The notes below the pieces were generated by a model, which ran no database searches, was not told the DNA's origin, and worked only from the letters and a program-made list of their open reading frames with translations. Below are positions 24,095 through 34,605 of a stretch of DNA of 64,000 bases, piece after piece. The stretch comes from Enchytraeus crypticus (taxonomy: Eukaryota > Annelida > Clitellata > Enchytraeida > Enchytraeidae). The translations under genes were made by a program, and so were the position numbers. The stretch lies in the NCBI GenBank assembly GCA_905160935.1, contig CAJHZI010000382.1:1495001-1559000 (forward strand). Reading direction: 5' to 3'. How positions within the stretch are numbered: the first letter of the stretch is position 1; each line of letters starts with the position of its first letter.

Positions 24095-24380
24095 CTAAAG
24101 GAAATGTCCTCGAAGCGTTTTCTACGACGATAAATCGGACGTCCCATGTTGGCGATCAATCACTCGGACTGTAGCGGGACAGGACTCTCTGCAGGAGACG
24201 CTCGAAAATATAGACACGCGGCATTACAGCCTGGGGGATTGTGCCGATTATCTTCCTGTCCGCCCCTAAACATTCGCACATCCCCCACCCGTTCACTGTC
24301 CAATTCATCTACACATTCCTATGCAGATGTCCTCGGCGTGCTGCAACCAGGAAATGTTTCATTGACCTCTATTAACTGAA
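24095..24380. other. CpG-rich block
   Basis: Roughly 16 CpG dinucleotides in about 230 bp, far denser than the surrounding AT-rich DNA. Short open frames exist on both strands (plus 24146-24379), but I recognise no product. It may be a promoter-like island, a young transposon fragment or a foreign insert. Confidence 0.4.
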
Positions 24381-24896
24381 TGTGGGACTTCGTATTTAGC
24401 GTCAGTCTCGTAGTATTGAATGTCCTCCAGTAGCAAAGACTACGCTACATTTCTGGTCCTATATTCGCAAATATTTTTGCGTTTTTGCCAAGTAAGCTGC
24501 TCATGGTTTGATATGATGTTTTAAACGAACGACATTTGCAAACTGTTGTCTAAGTCATCAAAGGTTATTGAAAATGATGCATTAAATTTGTTGTACTCGC
24601 GTAGACATTACATGTAGATGTAACATATAACTTGGAAACCCTACAGAATGTGTAAACAAATAATGTTAACCTACATACCTAGATGGAATATGCGAAATTT
24701 TAGAAAAATGTATTGCGTCAATTTAAACGTTTTGCAACAAATGATAATTAATCGCTATTTTAGCTCGAACTCATATAATTTTTGCTGAGGTTATTTTGAT
24801 CAAAATTGTTATCCAGCAAATTATATGGCTAAAACAACTGTGCTCTATAAATTTTAGATATGCTGACAATAAACTTGACAATTTGATGATGATAAC

Positions 24897-25030
24897 TGTA
24901 TGTACAGACAGTTGGTACTGTATGTACAGACAGTTGGTACTGTATGTACAGACAGTTAGTACTGTATGTACAGACAGTTGGTACTGTATGTACAGACAGT
25001 TGGTACTGTATGTACAGACACGGTTGGTAC
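24897..25030. repeat. 22-bp tandem repeat, six copies
   Basis: Units TGTATGTACAGACAGTTGGT plus AC. Copies are almost identical, so the array is young. Each contains TGTACA. All three minus-strand frames and the plus frame stay open through it; the resulting ORFs are artefacts. Confidence 0.95.
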
Positions 25031-26527
25031 GTGAAGATATAAGTAACCACTTTGAGCTCTGGTGAGCGTCATATGTCAGAAGTCTGCCACTGAACAACTG
25101 AACTCTGCGGCTCTTGTCTTCTATGAAGAACAGCTTCTGCTGGCTGCAGAAGTGTCATTAATTCGGCAGTGTCATTACCGTAACTTTTGATAGTATGAAG
25201 CTTTAAAGTTTGTTCATCAATGTTCACTATGGAAAATTGTCCCGTGACTATTATCTACTAAAACGTAATATTTATATTAATTGCTTCGAGCAGATGCAAA
25301 ATTTTGTGTCAAAATATAGTAAATATTAATTGTTGTGTCAGGCTAAATAAAAACAAATACATTAAATACCTTCTGAAACACTTGAAAAAGCAATAGCTTT
25401 CCATATCATTAGTAGGCCAAGAGTTGACATGAGCTACACTTTTTCACTTCCAGTGCAATACATAAAGTTGAAGGGACAATGTTTTGCTAAAATACCATCA
25501 TTTAACTACATGTATTATAATATTATTGGATGTATCATTTATTGTAAAAATGGATTATTTTTATTAATACTCTAGATTGCGTTTTGTTTAGCAATTAGCA
25601 AAATTATCATTGCATGTCTTACTAATGAGATGTGCTTTTGGAAATTATACAAATTCATAGTAATAAATTCTAAGTAATCATAAAATATGCCACTCAAATT
25701 TCCACAGAATATGATTAAACCTTTCTCAGTTGCTATGTTTGCATGTAAATACAATTTTATATTACACAAATTAGGCCTAAATGAAATTAGTTGTAAAGTT
25801 ATCTTATACTATTATACGTTATCGACAAATAACTACACTTACATTTAATAAAATGTAGCAAATTTTAACTATGTCTCGGCGTTAATTTTGATTAGGCCTA
25901 AATAAACAATTGACTAATTACTACCACCTATCTGACAGTCAACAAATAACATTTTCATTATCATTACTTGCAAACTTTTCATTAGTTGAACTACCCTCAA
26001 TAAGAACATTTAGTGTATCAACAATGCGACCCAAAGCAGTCTTGTCATAGTAAGATTTGTTGACCTTTTCGAAGGAGAATGAATGCTCAAATATGAAAAT
26101 CGAATCTCACTGCATTGCCAACTAATATTTGACATTGTTATGATAGCTGGGAAATTGATTAAATTCTGTAACATGCATTTTATAATTAAAAGTAGTTAAC
26201 TACCACGTAATATAACTACTTAAGTGTAGCTGGGCTACATGGTTTAACTGTGGCTACATGTTTTAAGTGTAGATGGGCTACATAATTTTATCTGTTGCGC
26301 CGTCATTAGTTAACTGGCATTTTATCTGATTCTATCACTGCATTTTAGTAGCCCTTCATCAGTTGGTTCTTATGCATATTTGATGTAGGGCCTCTACATC
26401 AAAGTCAGCTATCTTGAAGGTAGGCTCAACTACCTCTATAGGATTGCATAACTGTACAAAGATTATTTGTTAATAATACTGTAATATCTAATTACCATGA
26501 CCTTCTGATAGAAGAAGCTGAACTTAC
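25031..26527. other. Intron, nothing recognised
   Basis: AT-rich. A short two-copy repeat of GTAGCTGGGCTACAT-type sequence occurs at 26224-26283. No exon is supported. Confidence 0.4.
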
Positions 26528-26565
26528 TTTCCCTGTCAGCATCATTACTAGGTAGGTTATTTTAT
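26528..26565 (-). CDS. Candidate 38-nt exon of the KIAA0513-like gene
   Basis: The donor is excellent (GGGAAA|GTAAGTT). The acceptor AAATAAAAGCAG has a weak pyrimidine tract but a branch-like CTAAC about 40 nt upstream. It enters in phase 1 and leaves in phase 0, which fits the previous exon (28054-28148, leaves phase 1) and the next (17428-17961, enters phase 0). It encodes DKITYLVMMLTGK, at the place where human KIAA0513 has its C-terminal LDEEQYKLL region. The similarity is slight, so the call rests mostly on donor strength and phase. Confidence 0.45.
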
Positions 26566-28053
26566 CTGCTTTTATTTGGCACTTTTACAAATCAGTTAGA
26601 GCAACCAATGCCATAGTAAAATTATACTTTCATTCCATGATAAGCCGGCCGTTAAATATGTTTAAGTAATTGCTTATCGTCATCAGTTAAGCAACTGTAT
26701 GTTTCAAATATGAGAAGATTTATGTCTAAAATGAGAGATACCTAGTTTGCCATTATCTTTAATCATAGCAATAAATGCTAAGGATGTACGCATTCAATTA
26801 TTCTAGAATTGTTGACTGTAGTTTCACTTCCTGTGTTTATTTTTAAAGATTACGCGGGCTATTTTGCAATTATCATGATGAATTTGCTGATAAACTGCTG
26901 TCCCATATTGTCGTAATGGAAATATTATATCAGAATTAAAAAATTAGTGCAGCTTTTAGAGACAATTTGAGTCGGACAGCATTCAGCTCATATGGTTGAT
27001 ACTGGTTCAATTAATCTCCAATTTCCACTCTTAATTATGCTGCATAACAGTTTCACCTCATACAAATCATTAAATATATCTATCTTCCACTGTTCTCATC
27101 ATATCTATACGCAAGAAGGCATCGTAAATTCTTCATTGGTATATAATATTCAGTCTTCCTCTACTACTCTAATTTCTTATAATTTCTATTAGTTTCATTT
27201 GATTTAGACAAATCAATCACATTCTAGGCATTTACCTTCTAGCTCTTCTTCAAATTTTCTATCATATTTTTAAACGTTGATTAGGTCTAATCAAATCAAG
27301 ATGGATTGATAGCATGCTAGTTATTACTTAATATCTCATTTACGTTGCAGATTCTCCTGTCACCACTGACTAGTATGATAATTAGTTTGATATCACTGGC
27401 AAAATTTAAAGCAACAACTAAGAAGAACAATTTGGATAGAATCAATCCTCGAATTCTCCTGGAAGAGAAGCTTGTATGTGATCCAGTTGTTCTAAAATCA
27501 GGACATAACACATCGTCATACAGTGATGAAAGTGCAAGATATATTGAATAAAATGTTCTGTGATTGAATAAAAAACTCCAAATTAATTCCCATTCCCATT
27601 AGTTATTAATGGTAGAACAGGGAATATTCAACCTTCTCATAAAGACATTGTCAGGTTGGATGGCCGAGTGAATGACACCCTTGACTGAAGCAGGAGGTCG
27701 TCGGTTTGAATCTATCTCGACCATCTCTTACAGTATTCCCTGCCATACAGAAAAAGACTTTACTTAGCTTTAGCTTTTTAACTAAGCCGATCCTTAGTAT
27801 AATAATACGAGAAGCTTAAAAAGCATTGCTATCCTATCTGTTCATGATATCTACGAAGCAGGAAACTGACGCTAATGTTGACAGTTTGACTATTTTTTTC
27901 AATATGGCGCAACTATAACCCAATCTTGTTTAGAAGTCTCAATAGCGTTCATATTTTACAGTATGATAATAAGGGTACATTGAACGGCATTGTCAAGATA
28001 GCAATGAGATGCTGCTTCTTTTTTAAGGAAACAAAAGACAGTTGGGGGCCTAC
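26566..28053. other. Intron with a tRNA-like fragment
   Basis: At 27657-27735 the plus strand reads GGTTGGATGGCCGAGTGAAT and later GTCGGTTTGAATC, a tRNA-derived A-box/B-box pair with Ser/Leu-like spacing but no full cloverleaf. The rest is featureless. Confidence 0.45.
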
Positions 28054-28148
28054 CTGCTGTGAGATCAGAGTTCTTCGCCTGCCTTTTAACAAATTCTATA
28101 CATAAATCTCTCCTTACTCCCAATATTCGCATATTTTCTGCAAATATT
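28054..28148 (-). CDS. KIAA0513: KIAA0513-like exon, FAENM block
   Basis: Acceptor GGGCTTGTGTTTTAG and donor ACAGCAG|GTAGGC bound a 95-nt exon (phase 2 in, phase 1 out). The peptide IFAENMRILGV then RRDLCIEFVKRQ aligns with human KIAA0513 TFTHNMLAFGL then NKKLCSDFLKKQ: the F-x-x-NM, G, LC and F-x-(K/R)-x-Q positions agree. This is near the C terminus of the human protein. The good agreement in order, strand and phase with the exon at 29640-29784 makes this a confident member of the gene. Confidence 0.8.
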
Positions 28149-28361
28149 CTAAAACACAAGCCCATTTATCATTCATTTGTTTGAGCAGTTCAGATGATAA
28201 ACAATATCAGCTCAAATAATTACATGTACATGTAGGTAAAATTATTTGTCGCAAACGGCTGAAATTGATTATACTCTCAGTTTTCTTGCTTTTAAAAATA
28301 GCGAAGGTTCGGTAAAAGGTTTTGAATGCTGACATTCTGATTCTCATTCAAAGCACTTAAC

Positions 28362-28416
28362 ATAACATAACATTACAGAGTCATAATGCAATTACAAACA
28401 TGCTTGTTTAAGACTC
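28362..28416 (-). mobile_element. 3' tail piece of a 5S-derived SINE or its partner LINE
   Basis: AACATAACATAACATTACAG followed by GCTTGTTTAAGACTCAC matches the 3' end of the SINE at 2918-3207. The matching 5S head lies 860 bp away at 29275-29480, so this is either one interrupted element or two separate fragments. Confidence 0.6.
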
Positions 28417-28949
28417 ACTAAACACTTAACTAATACCAATTAATATTAATGACACCTCATAGTTCAATATAAAACTGAAAGCTACATTATACAAGTACAT
28501 TTACCAAAAAGAGCCAGTGACCAACTAGGCCTTTAACTATATATATGAAATTTCAATTCTATATTTCTATTTAGATTTTTCTATTTATTTAAATTTTATG
28601 CTAATGTTACTTAGCCTTTACAATAATATAAGTTCAGGCCGACCAAGTTAGATAATTAAAAGGAGTTATGAAGTAAGCCCATGTTAATACTGTATACAAT
28701 TGTAAATTTGTTTGTACTTTGGGGGCGACTTTATGAACATTTTCTGTATAATTTGCCATATTGTAAAGACTCTCGAATATACTAAACTGTCAGATTTACA
28801 AGTCAGCCTTTATCACTTATTGTAAAAGGGCTTCACAGACTTCATAAACCAGCTTCGAAGAATTTTAGACCTAAGTGTTAAAAGTAAAGTGATCTATGTC
28901 ATTCGTATTTGAAGTTAATATTAATTTTACTGCAACGGTATGACCTTAC

Positions 28950-29009
28950 TTTATGTAGTTCGTTGAAAGACTGGCTTCTTCTACTGAGCTTAATGATTTT
29001 GGCTTCCAG
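28950..29009 (-). CDS. Tentative 60-nt exon of the KIAA0513-like gene
   Basis: A good acceptor (TCTATTTTTATGTGCAG) and donor (ATAAA|GTAAGG) enclose 60 nt that enter and leave in phase 2, the only pattern that fits between the exons at 29640 and 28054. It encodes WKPKSLSSVEEASLSTNYI. Human KIAA0513 has at this place [20 protein letters not shown], so W, EE, SL, N and I can be aligned, but the following FGQLG of the human protein is absent. The exon also lies between two pieces of a 5S-SINE, which argues for caution. The flanking exons can be joined directly without it. Confidence 0.35.
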
Positions 29010-29274
29010 CTGCACATAAAAATAGACTTGATGCCAAAATAAAAGTATATAAAGAATAAATATTTAGAAATGTTTAATCTTGTATAGTGTACAGTACATA
29101 TATTGCACTATGCTGTAAGGAAACTTACTTTTACACTATTACATTTGTACTGACGTATTTTTTGTTCGTATAGTTACACAAATGGCATACCGTATATGCT
29201 ACATAGTTCCCTTTCTTAGTTTCTGTTTTTGTAGTTTTTGTTATTTCCTCCAATCTTCTCTATAATTATTAGCA

Positions 29275-29480
29275 AATGTTGTCTTTTGTTGGCGCGTCAA
29301 TTGCAGCCGGAGCGAATTTAAGGATGTTCTTCCAAAACCTTTGAGAGGTTTTTCATTCAAAGCTGTCAACACTCGGTCTTCCAAAGTGTTCACCTACAAA
29401 GTATTTATCGGTCGCGATGTAGCTTAACTTGGTTCTATTGTCGTACAGCTTAACCCAGTGCCCTAAATCACGACCCCATA
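29275..29480 (-). mobile_element. 5S-rRNA-derived SINE, head part
   Basis: On the minus strand: GTTAAGCTACATCGCGACCG, then AAATACTTTGTAGGTGAACA, then TTTGGAAGACCGAGTGTTGAC, followed by the body with GGCTGCAATTGACGCGCCAA. Same order as 2918-3207. Confidence 0.75.
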
Positions 29481-29639
29481 TTGGTAAACCTATAGCATTT
29501 AGATTAACTAGAGTTAAACGCTAAATTCTTATTTTTACTAATTATTTTAGCAAAATTCCTTTGCCTAAATTACGTGTTTTGAGTTGTAAGCGTATTAAAA
29601 CTAATTTTCCTACAATACTAATCAAGTAAGTTTTCATAC

Positions 29640-29784
29640 CTATTATATTTATCATTTTGCTTGTTTCGCTGAATAGCGTTGAAATAAGTGGCATTCCAGA
29701 ATCTTATGGAAGCCCAAATAGGTTGCGACTTTAGATGAGAGTAGAGTGTCACCTTGACATGACAATCCTCGTTATGCTGCATAG
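29640..29784 (-). CDS. KIAA0513: KIAA0513-like exon, QPIW/RFWN block
   Basis: Acceptor GGGTTGTCCAG (29785-29786 are AG) and donor AATAG|GTATGA give 145 nt, phase 1 in and phase 2 out. A second acceptor, GCTATGCAG, six codons... more exactly 8 nt further in, would give phase 0. The peptide VKVTLYSHLKSQPIW then ASIRFWNATYFNAI matches the human block KIYLYTHLKQQPIW then HTLRFWNAAFFDAV at most positions, the strongest similarity in the window. The previous recognised exon (32151-32295) leaves in phase 1, which selects the outer acceptor. The human linker of about 85 residues between these two blocks is not found here. Confidence 0.85.
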
Positions 29785-29933
29785 CTGGACAACCCACATA
29801 GAACAACGCTTGAATAACAATTTAGACTTGATAACAGAAAATAATGTAGCATCATCAACAAAGGGGGATAGCAAGTGGATACCAGGACATCGGTCACCTT
29901 TATCAATAGTCAGAATATTGAAAAGTCAGGATA

Positions 29934-31950
29934 TTGAAAAGAACCTATAAGAAAAAGAAAGGAAATGCAAGGAACATTAGTATAATTGGTAAAGATAGTG
30001 AATTAAAGACAAAGTTAAAAGAAGTAAAAGAAAGATGGCGAGAAAATGTAGAGGAATTGTGTGATAAAGCTGGAAAGCCAGTACAAGAGGACTTTAAACT
30101 CCAGGAAGAAAATAAAATAGAAAAGTATAAAAGGGGACCAGGCATAATTAAGGAGAATATTTATTCTGCAATTTTACAGCGTGAAGAAACGGAAAGCGTC
30201 GGCATAGATGATATCCATATTGAAATAGATGATATCAAAACTTTAGTGGAAGTAAAATTATATGGAAGTGTACAAAGCAGGTATTTGGCCAGACGACTTC
30301 AGCAAGTCAGTGATGATTCGCATTCCCAAAAAAAACAAATGCTGTTGAGTGTTCGGATTACAGAACAATCAGCTTAATAATACCTCATGCATCGAAGATC
30401 TTATTAAAGATAGTAAATAATCGCATTTAGTCGAAAGCAGAGATGATACTGAGCAAGACATAATTTGGTTTTAGAAAAGGATGCGGCACAAGAGAAGCAA
30501 TAGGGGTATTGCGGGTTCTTTGCGAAAGAGGCTTAGAATATTGAAATTATATTTTTGTAAGCTTTGTGGATTTTGAGAAGACCTTTGACAGAATTGATTG
30601 GGTAACGATGATGAATATCTTGGAATGAATAGGAATTTACTTGAGAAATATAAGACTAATGTTAAACTTTGTCATGAATCAAAGAGCAGTAATAAAAATC
30701 TAATAAGAATACTCTGAAGAAAGCGAAATAGGACGCGGAGTAAGACAAGATAGTAGCATTTCGCCGCTGCTGTTTAACACTTACGCTGAGGCAGTGATGC
30801 AGAAGGCCAGGAAGACATTGAAGAAGGAATAAAAGTAGGAGGAAAATTGTTACAAGATGTGCGATTTGCAGATGACCAATGAATAGTAGCGGTCAGCGAG
30901 ACTAGACTGCAGAAGATAATGGATAGGCTAAATGATACGGCACTGATATATGGCATGAAGATTAATATAGAAAAGACCAAAGTTACGAGAGTGTCCAATA
31001 ATAAAGGTGAAGTTAATATCACAATAAATGGTAAGAAATTGAAACAGGTAAGGAGTTTCAAATATGTGGGTCATACTATAACTGATGACGGGAAATGTGA
31101 GACTGAAATATGCAGTAGGATTGCACAAGCAAAAAGGACGTTTGGTACTAAGAAAGAACTTTTAACAAAAAGTCATAAAAAATCATAAAGATAAAGATAG
31201 TGAAAACCATGGTATGGAGTACGCTATTCTTCTTCTTCAGTGCACTGCCAAGTGGAAAAGTTCAAGGTACATATTCATACTCAAAGTCCGTTTTCTCGCT
31301 CCATAAGAGCACTCCTTAGATCAACAAGTTTTGTTGATCTAAGTTTTTATCTATGAACTAAGAGAGAAGGAGAGAGCGAAAGAGAGAGACCCACAATTTG
31401 CAAGTTTTGTTTTGTTGATCTTTAGTCAACAAGTTTTGTTGATCTAAGACTTTGTGAAGGGATTTGTTAATCCCTTCACAAAGTCTATGCCTATTCATGT
31501 TTATTCATACCATATGTAGCTTGAGATAGCTTGGACCTTATTATATGGATGCAAAACATGGCCCTTAAGGAACGAATATATCAGGACACTAGATGCAGTG
31601 GAAATGTGGATTTAGAGAAGAATCAAAAAGATTAGTTGGACTCAAAAGGCTACAAATGAGGAAGTTCAGGAGAGAGTTGGTACAGATAGACAGTTGACAA
31701 TTGCATTAAGAAATAGGAAGAAAAGTTGAATAGGACACATTCTAAGGGGCAAAGACTACTAAAAGAGGTCATACAAAGCAGCATGGAAGAAAAGAGAGGC
31801 AGAGGCAGGCCGAGATTACGAATGTTAGATGATTTGAAGATCCACTCATATGTGTACATAAAGCGGAAGGCGGAAGACAGAGAAGAGTGGAGTTATATAA
31901 CATGGACGTGACAGTAGGCAGTGCAGTAAGAGAGAGAACAAGTTTGAGTG
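29934..31950 (+). mobile_element. LINE, reverse transcriptase region, most complete copy
   Basis: The plus strand encodes, in several frames, the RT part of the endonuclease-RT LINE: an open frame at 29934-30377 (KDSELKTKLKEVKERWRENV), GFRKGCGTREAIGVLRVLC near 30470-30530, FVDFEKTFDRIDW near 30560, the RT catalytic box VRFADDQ at about 30860-30885, then MDRLNDTALIYGMKINIEKT and FKYVGHTITDDGKCETE to 31206. The text breaks at about 31213 after a LVW-type block and resumes at about 31541 with TLLYGC, running to the family end GTAGGCAGTGCAGTAAGAGA at 31915-31937. Stops and frameshifts make it inactive. It lies in an intron of the minus-strand gene, antisense to it, and may occupy the place where a linker exon would be expected. 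Confidence 0.9.
31215..31540 (-). mobile_element. SINE-B insertion inside the LINE
   Basis: CAGTGCACTGCCAAGTGGAA, GTTCAAGGTACATATTCATA and CGCTCCATAAGAGCACTCC are SINE-B blocks. The insert carries two internal inverted repeats: GATCAACAAG/CTTGTTGATC-type sequence at 31318-31340 and GACTTTGTGAAGGGA ... TCCCTTCACAAAGTC at 31448-31485. It splits the LINE between KTMVWS and TLLYGC. Confidence 0.75.
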
Positions 31951-32150
31951 AAACATACAATACGGAGTTAAATTTAATTGAGTAGGGGCCTACTGCATAT
32001 AGGAAAGAGGATAGTACTCAAATAGATTATCTTCCTATCTTCCTCTTTGGGAAGCAAGATCGGAAAAAAGTATTTTCTTCTTCTTACAATTTAATCTATG
32101 CCTGATTGTTAATGAATCGGTGAGCTGATGGAAGTTGGAGAGGAACATAC

Positions 32151-32295
32151 GCGTGTATGAGATGGTTAGACTGAGTCCTAGTAAAATCTGAGCAGGATCG
32201 TAGTCATCCTCTTCCTGACACTCAAATAGACAAATGATAAACGACTGCACCAGTCTGCAGAATATCTCTTCCTCAACCGTGATAGTCCCGAGTAC
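32151..32295 (-). CDS. KIAA0513: KIAA0513-like exon, SBF2-domain core
   Basis: Acceptor GATGTGATTTCAG and donor ACACGC|GTATGT give 145 nt, phase 0 in and phase 1 out. The peptide VLGTITVEEEIF then CRLVQSFIICLFECQEEDD then YDPAQILLGLSLTISYT matches human KIAA0513 SEATF-YRLVQSF-AVVLFEC-x-x-DDF-x-PAK. The RLVQSF and LFEC motifs and the acidic DD are identical or nearly so. This is the heart of the domain shared with SBF2/MTMR13-type proteins. Reading past the donor stays open for another 38 codons, but that part has no similarity and the GTATGT donor is good. Confidence 0.85.
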
Positions 32296-32304
32296 CTGAA
32301 ATCA

Positions 32305-33689
32305 CATCAATCAATCCAACAATTCAATCGAATCAAATAACAATCAATCAATCAATAACTCAATCAATCGATCGGCCAATTTTTCAGTCAACCAGTCAAT
32401 GAATTTATCATCGTATTATTGAGACTTTAAATCATAATTCAATCTAAGCACCGAGCGGGTCAGAGGAAAGAAGAAACTAACGTGAACGACAAATATCTTG
32501 TCGAAATCTTTTTGAAAATAGGACTAACAAATTAAGTTACTGCACGTTTTTATGTGCCGTTATTTAATGCTAACAAATGAACTATATTTAAATTTTAAAT
32601 TTTAAATTCATTAAAAGGAAACTTTCAGAGACTAATTTTTGAACAGGAGGCCTACTATTTACTATACTTATTTAGGCAAGTGCGTTATAAACTTTTTCAT
32701 TCTAATTGTAGAACCAAATTGAAAACCATTGAATATTTGCTTCAGTGTATATCTACTAGTGACTTGCCTTTCCTATTAATTAAGATAATTGCAAACCGCT
32801 GCTGAATGGAATTAAATGTAAAAATTTAACTCTATTTATTGCAACAGTGGATATAAATTTATATAATAGTTTCTGTATGGACTGCAGATGTATTTATTGA
32901 AATTGTTAAAGATTCAATCCAGTTCTGCAACATTTGTTATTATAACAGTGCATTTCCAATGTGCTTCCTCGAAAATCGGAAGAAATCCGAATCTTACTAT
33001 AAATAGAATGGCTTTAATTTTTCAATGCAAGTGCTATTGTCGGTGAATGCTTACATTGCCGCTAACAACAGGCTTATGGCAGATTTAATCAAACGCACAG
33101 TCTCAAATATGTCGTGAAAGTTTAATACATATAATATATCTAACTCTCATTGAAACAAATTAAAATATTTCCTCTTCGGGAAATCTCAAATACAATGCGG
33201 CCTTAACTGTTTTATTAATTCTATTTCAGTACGGTAACTTTTCAGCCATTAATTATTGTATAGATCTATTTTTAGTTATTTTACTACATATTATATCAGA
33301 TATCAAATTGATTCTTTATCATTAAAAGCGTTTTGCTTATTATTTTGAGACATTGTTTTGTGTCTTCTGAAGATCCTTTTAATCAACGATTATATTTCAC
33401 TTTACCACTTCCAGTAGTGTGTACGCAGTTATCAATATGAAACCCCTTCAGGAAGAACAGCTCAATTCTACACTTAATTAATGGTCGTAATTTGTTTACT
33501 AGAGTATTTAATAATAGGAATTTTCAATGCAAGGCATCTTTTAAGAGAAAGGTATCAAATTTAATACTATATAGGCCTATTTTTACTTTAGGATGAAAGA
33601 CAGACCATTCATACAAAACTTTTATTATATGATTCACAATAAGCCAGATTAGACTCTATGAATATAAATACTGCTTAATTTTCTTAACA
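32305..33689. other. Intron; degenerate (AATC)n at 32305-32376
   Basis: Apart from the short AATC-type repeat nothing is recognised. A decoy exon at 33406-33445 was examined and rejected. Confidence 0.45.
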
Positions 33690-33697
33690 TTAGCGCA

Positions 33698-34471
33698 CAG
33701 TGGCGGATCCAGGGGGCCCAGGTGGTCCGGGCCCCCCTTAGCTCCGCCAATAAAATTTTTAAACTATATTTTCATTGTTCCTATGGCAATTTCGATGTTT
33801 AAATATGTTAGTAATGGCAGTGGTTGGGGGGGGGGGGGGCGGGGAAGGGTAAGACAGGGTATATATTCATTGTTCCTATGGCAATTTCGAAGTGTAAACA
33901 TGTTAGTAATGGCAGTGGTGGAGGGGCCGGGGGAGGGTAAGACAGAAAATGCAGTTCCAAAAGCTCGATTTTTTCTAGGATATACTAGGAGCCCTGTATA
34001 ATGGAAGGGGTCTGAAAAATGTTGACCGTTTCACTAGCTCTCAATTTTCACTTGAACCAATGCATAACCAAATTGGAGGAAAAAAGGGTGTAAGTAAAAA
34101 ATGTGAACTCTGTCCCGTAGCCGTGGTGAAAACAGCCTTGGCTGGGAGAGGCTTAAGCCCCCCCACCGTCAAAATTAGGTCACTTTTGCAGTTCGTAGAG
34201 ATCCGCAGATTCTTCAGAGGTGAAAAATTAACCTGCTTTTTCCAAAACATATGTAGGACTTTAGGTTTTCCCCAGACTTTAGTACGCGTATGAGCGGGGG
34301 GGGGGGGTAAGGTACGGGAATACACTAACTCTATGAGCCGAACATATTTTGAGCCCCCCCACAAAAAATTTCTGGTTGTGTCACATGTCCCGAAGAAGGC
34401 GTAAGCAAACAAATGTTCACTCTCAAAAATATTTTCGGGCCCCCCTTAAAAAATTTCAGGATCCGCCCCTG
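33698..34471. mobile_element. Non-autonomous hAT-type DNA transposon, complete
   Basis: The ends are CAGTGGCGGATCC and GGATCCGCCCCTG, imperfect terminal inverted repeats of the CAG(T/G)GGCGGATCC type. They are flanked by a perfect 8-bp target duplication TTAGCGCA at 33690-33697 and 34472-34479. The 774-bp interior has no transposase. It contains G and C homopolymer tracts, CCGGGCCCCCCTT near both ends, and an internal direct repeat of about 80 bp with CCTATGGCAATTTCGA at about 33779 and 33876. An 8-bp duplication with CAG-starting ends is characteristic of hAT elements. It lies in an intron of the minus-strand gene, 90 bp from the 45-nt exon. Confidence 0.88.
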
Positions 34472-34560
34472 TTAGCGCACTATCAGAACAATCTAACTCA
34501 GAATACTGTCTGCTATACGTATATTTCATTGACCCATTTCACGCAGCGATTCTACTTTAC

Positions 34561-34605
34561 CTGTCGTTTGATATAGCGAGCAAACGAGCTTCGGCCGACG
34601 CTTTT
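34561..34605 (-). CDS. KIAA0513: KIAA0513-like 45-nt micro-exon (FARY)
   Basis: Acceptor ATTTCATTATTTCAG and donor CGACAG|GTAAAG enclose exactly 15 codons, phase 0 to 0: KSVGRSSFARYIKRQ. Human KIAA0513 has GKGREWFARYVSAQRC directly before the RLVQSF block, so G-R-x-x-FARY-(I/V) is conserved. The tryptophan before FARY is replaced by Ser here. The upstream exon leaves in phase 0 and the downstream one enters in phase 0. The exon is too short to be seen as an open frame and was found by homology and splice sites. Confidence 0.82.

Noticed and set aside
31650..31960. Minus-strand frames over the LINE
   Set aside because: Antisense shadows of the plus-strand LINE C-terminal region.
33406..33445. 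40-nt exon candidate between TTCTTCCTGAAG and GTAAAG
   Set aside because: Its phases fit only with an inferior donor upstream and its peptide lacks the FARY motif; the 45-nt exon at 34561-34605 fits all criteria.
34041..34412. Frames of 75-123 codons
   Set aside because: They lie inside the non-autonomous hAT element and show no transposase motif.
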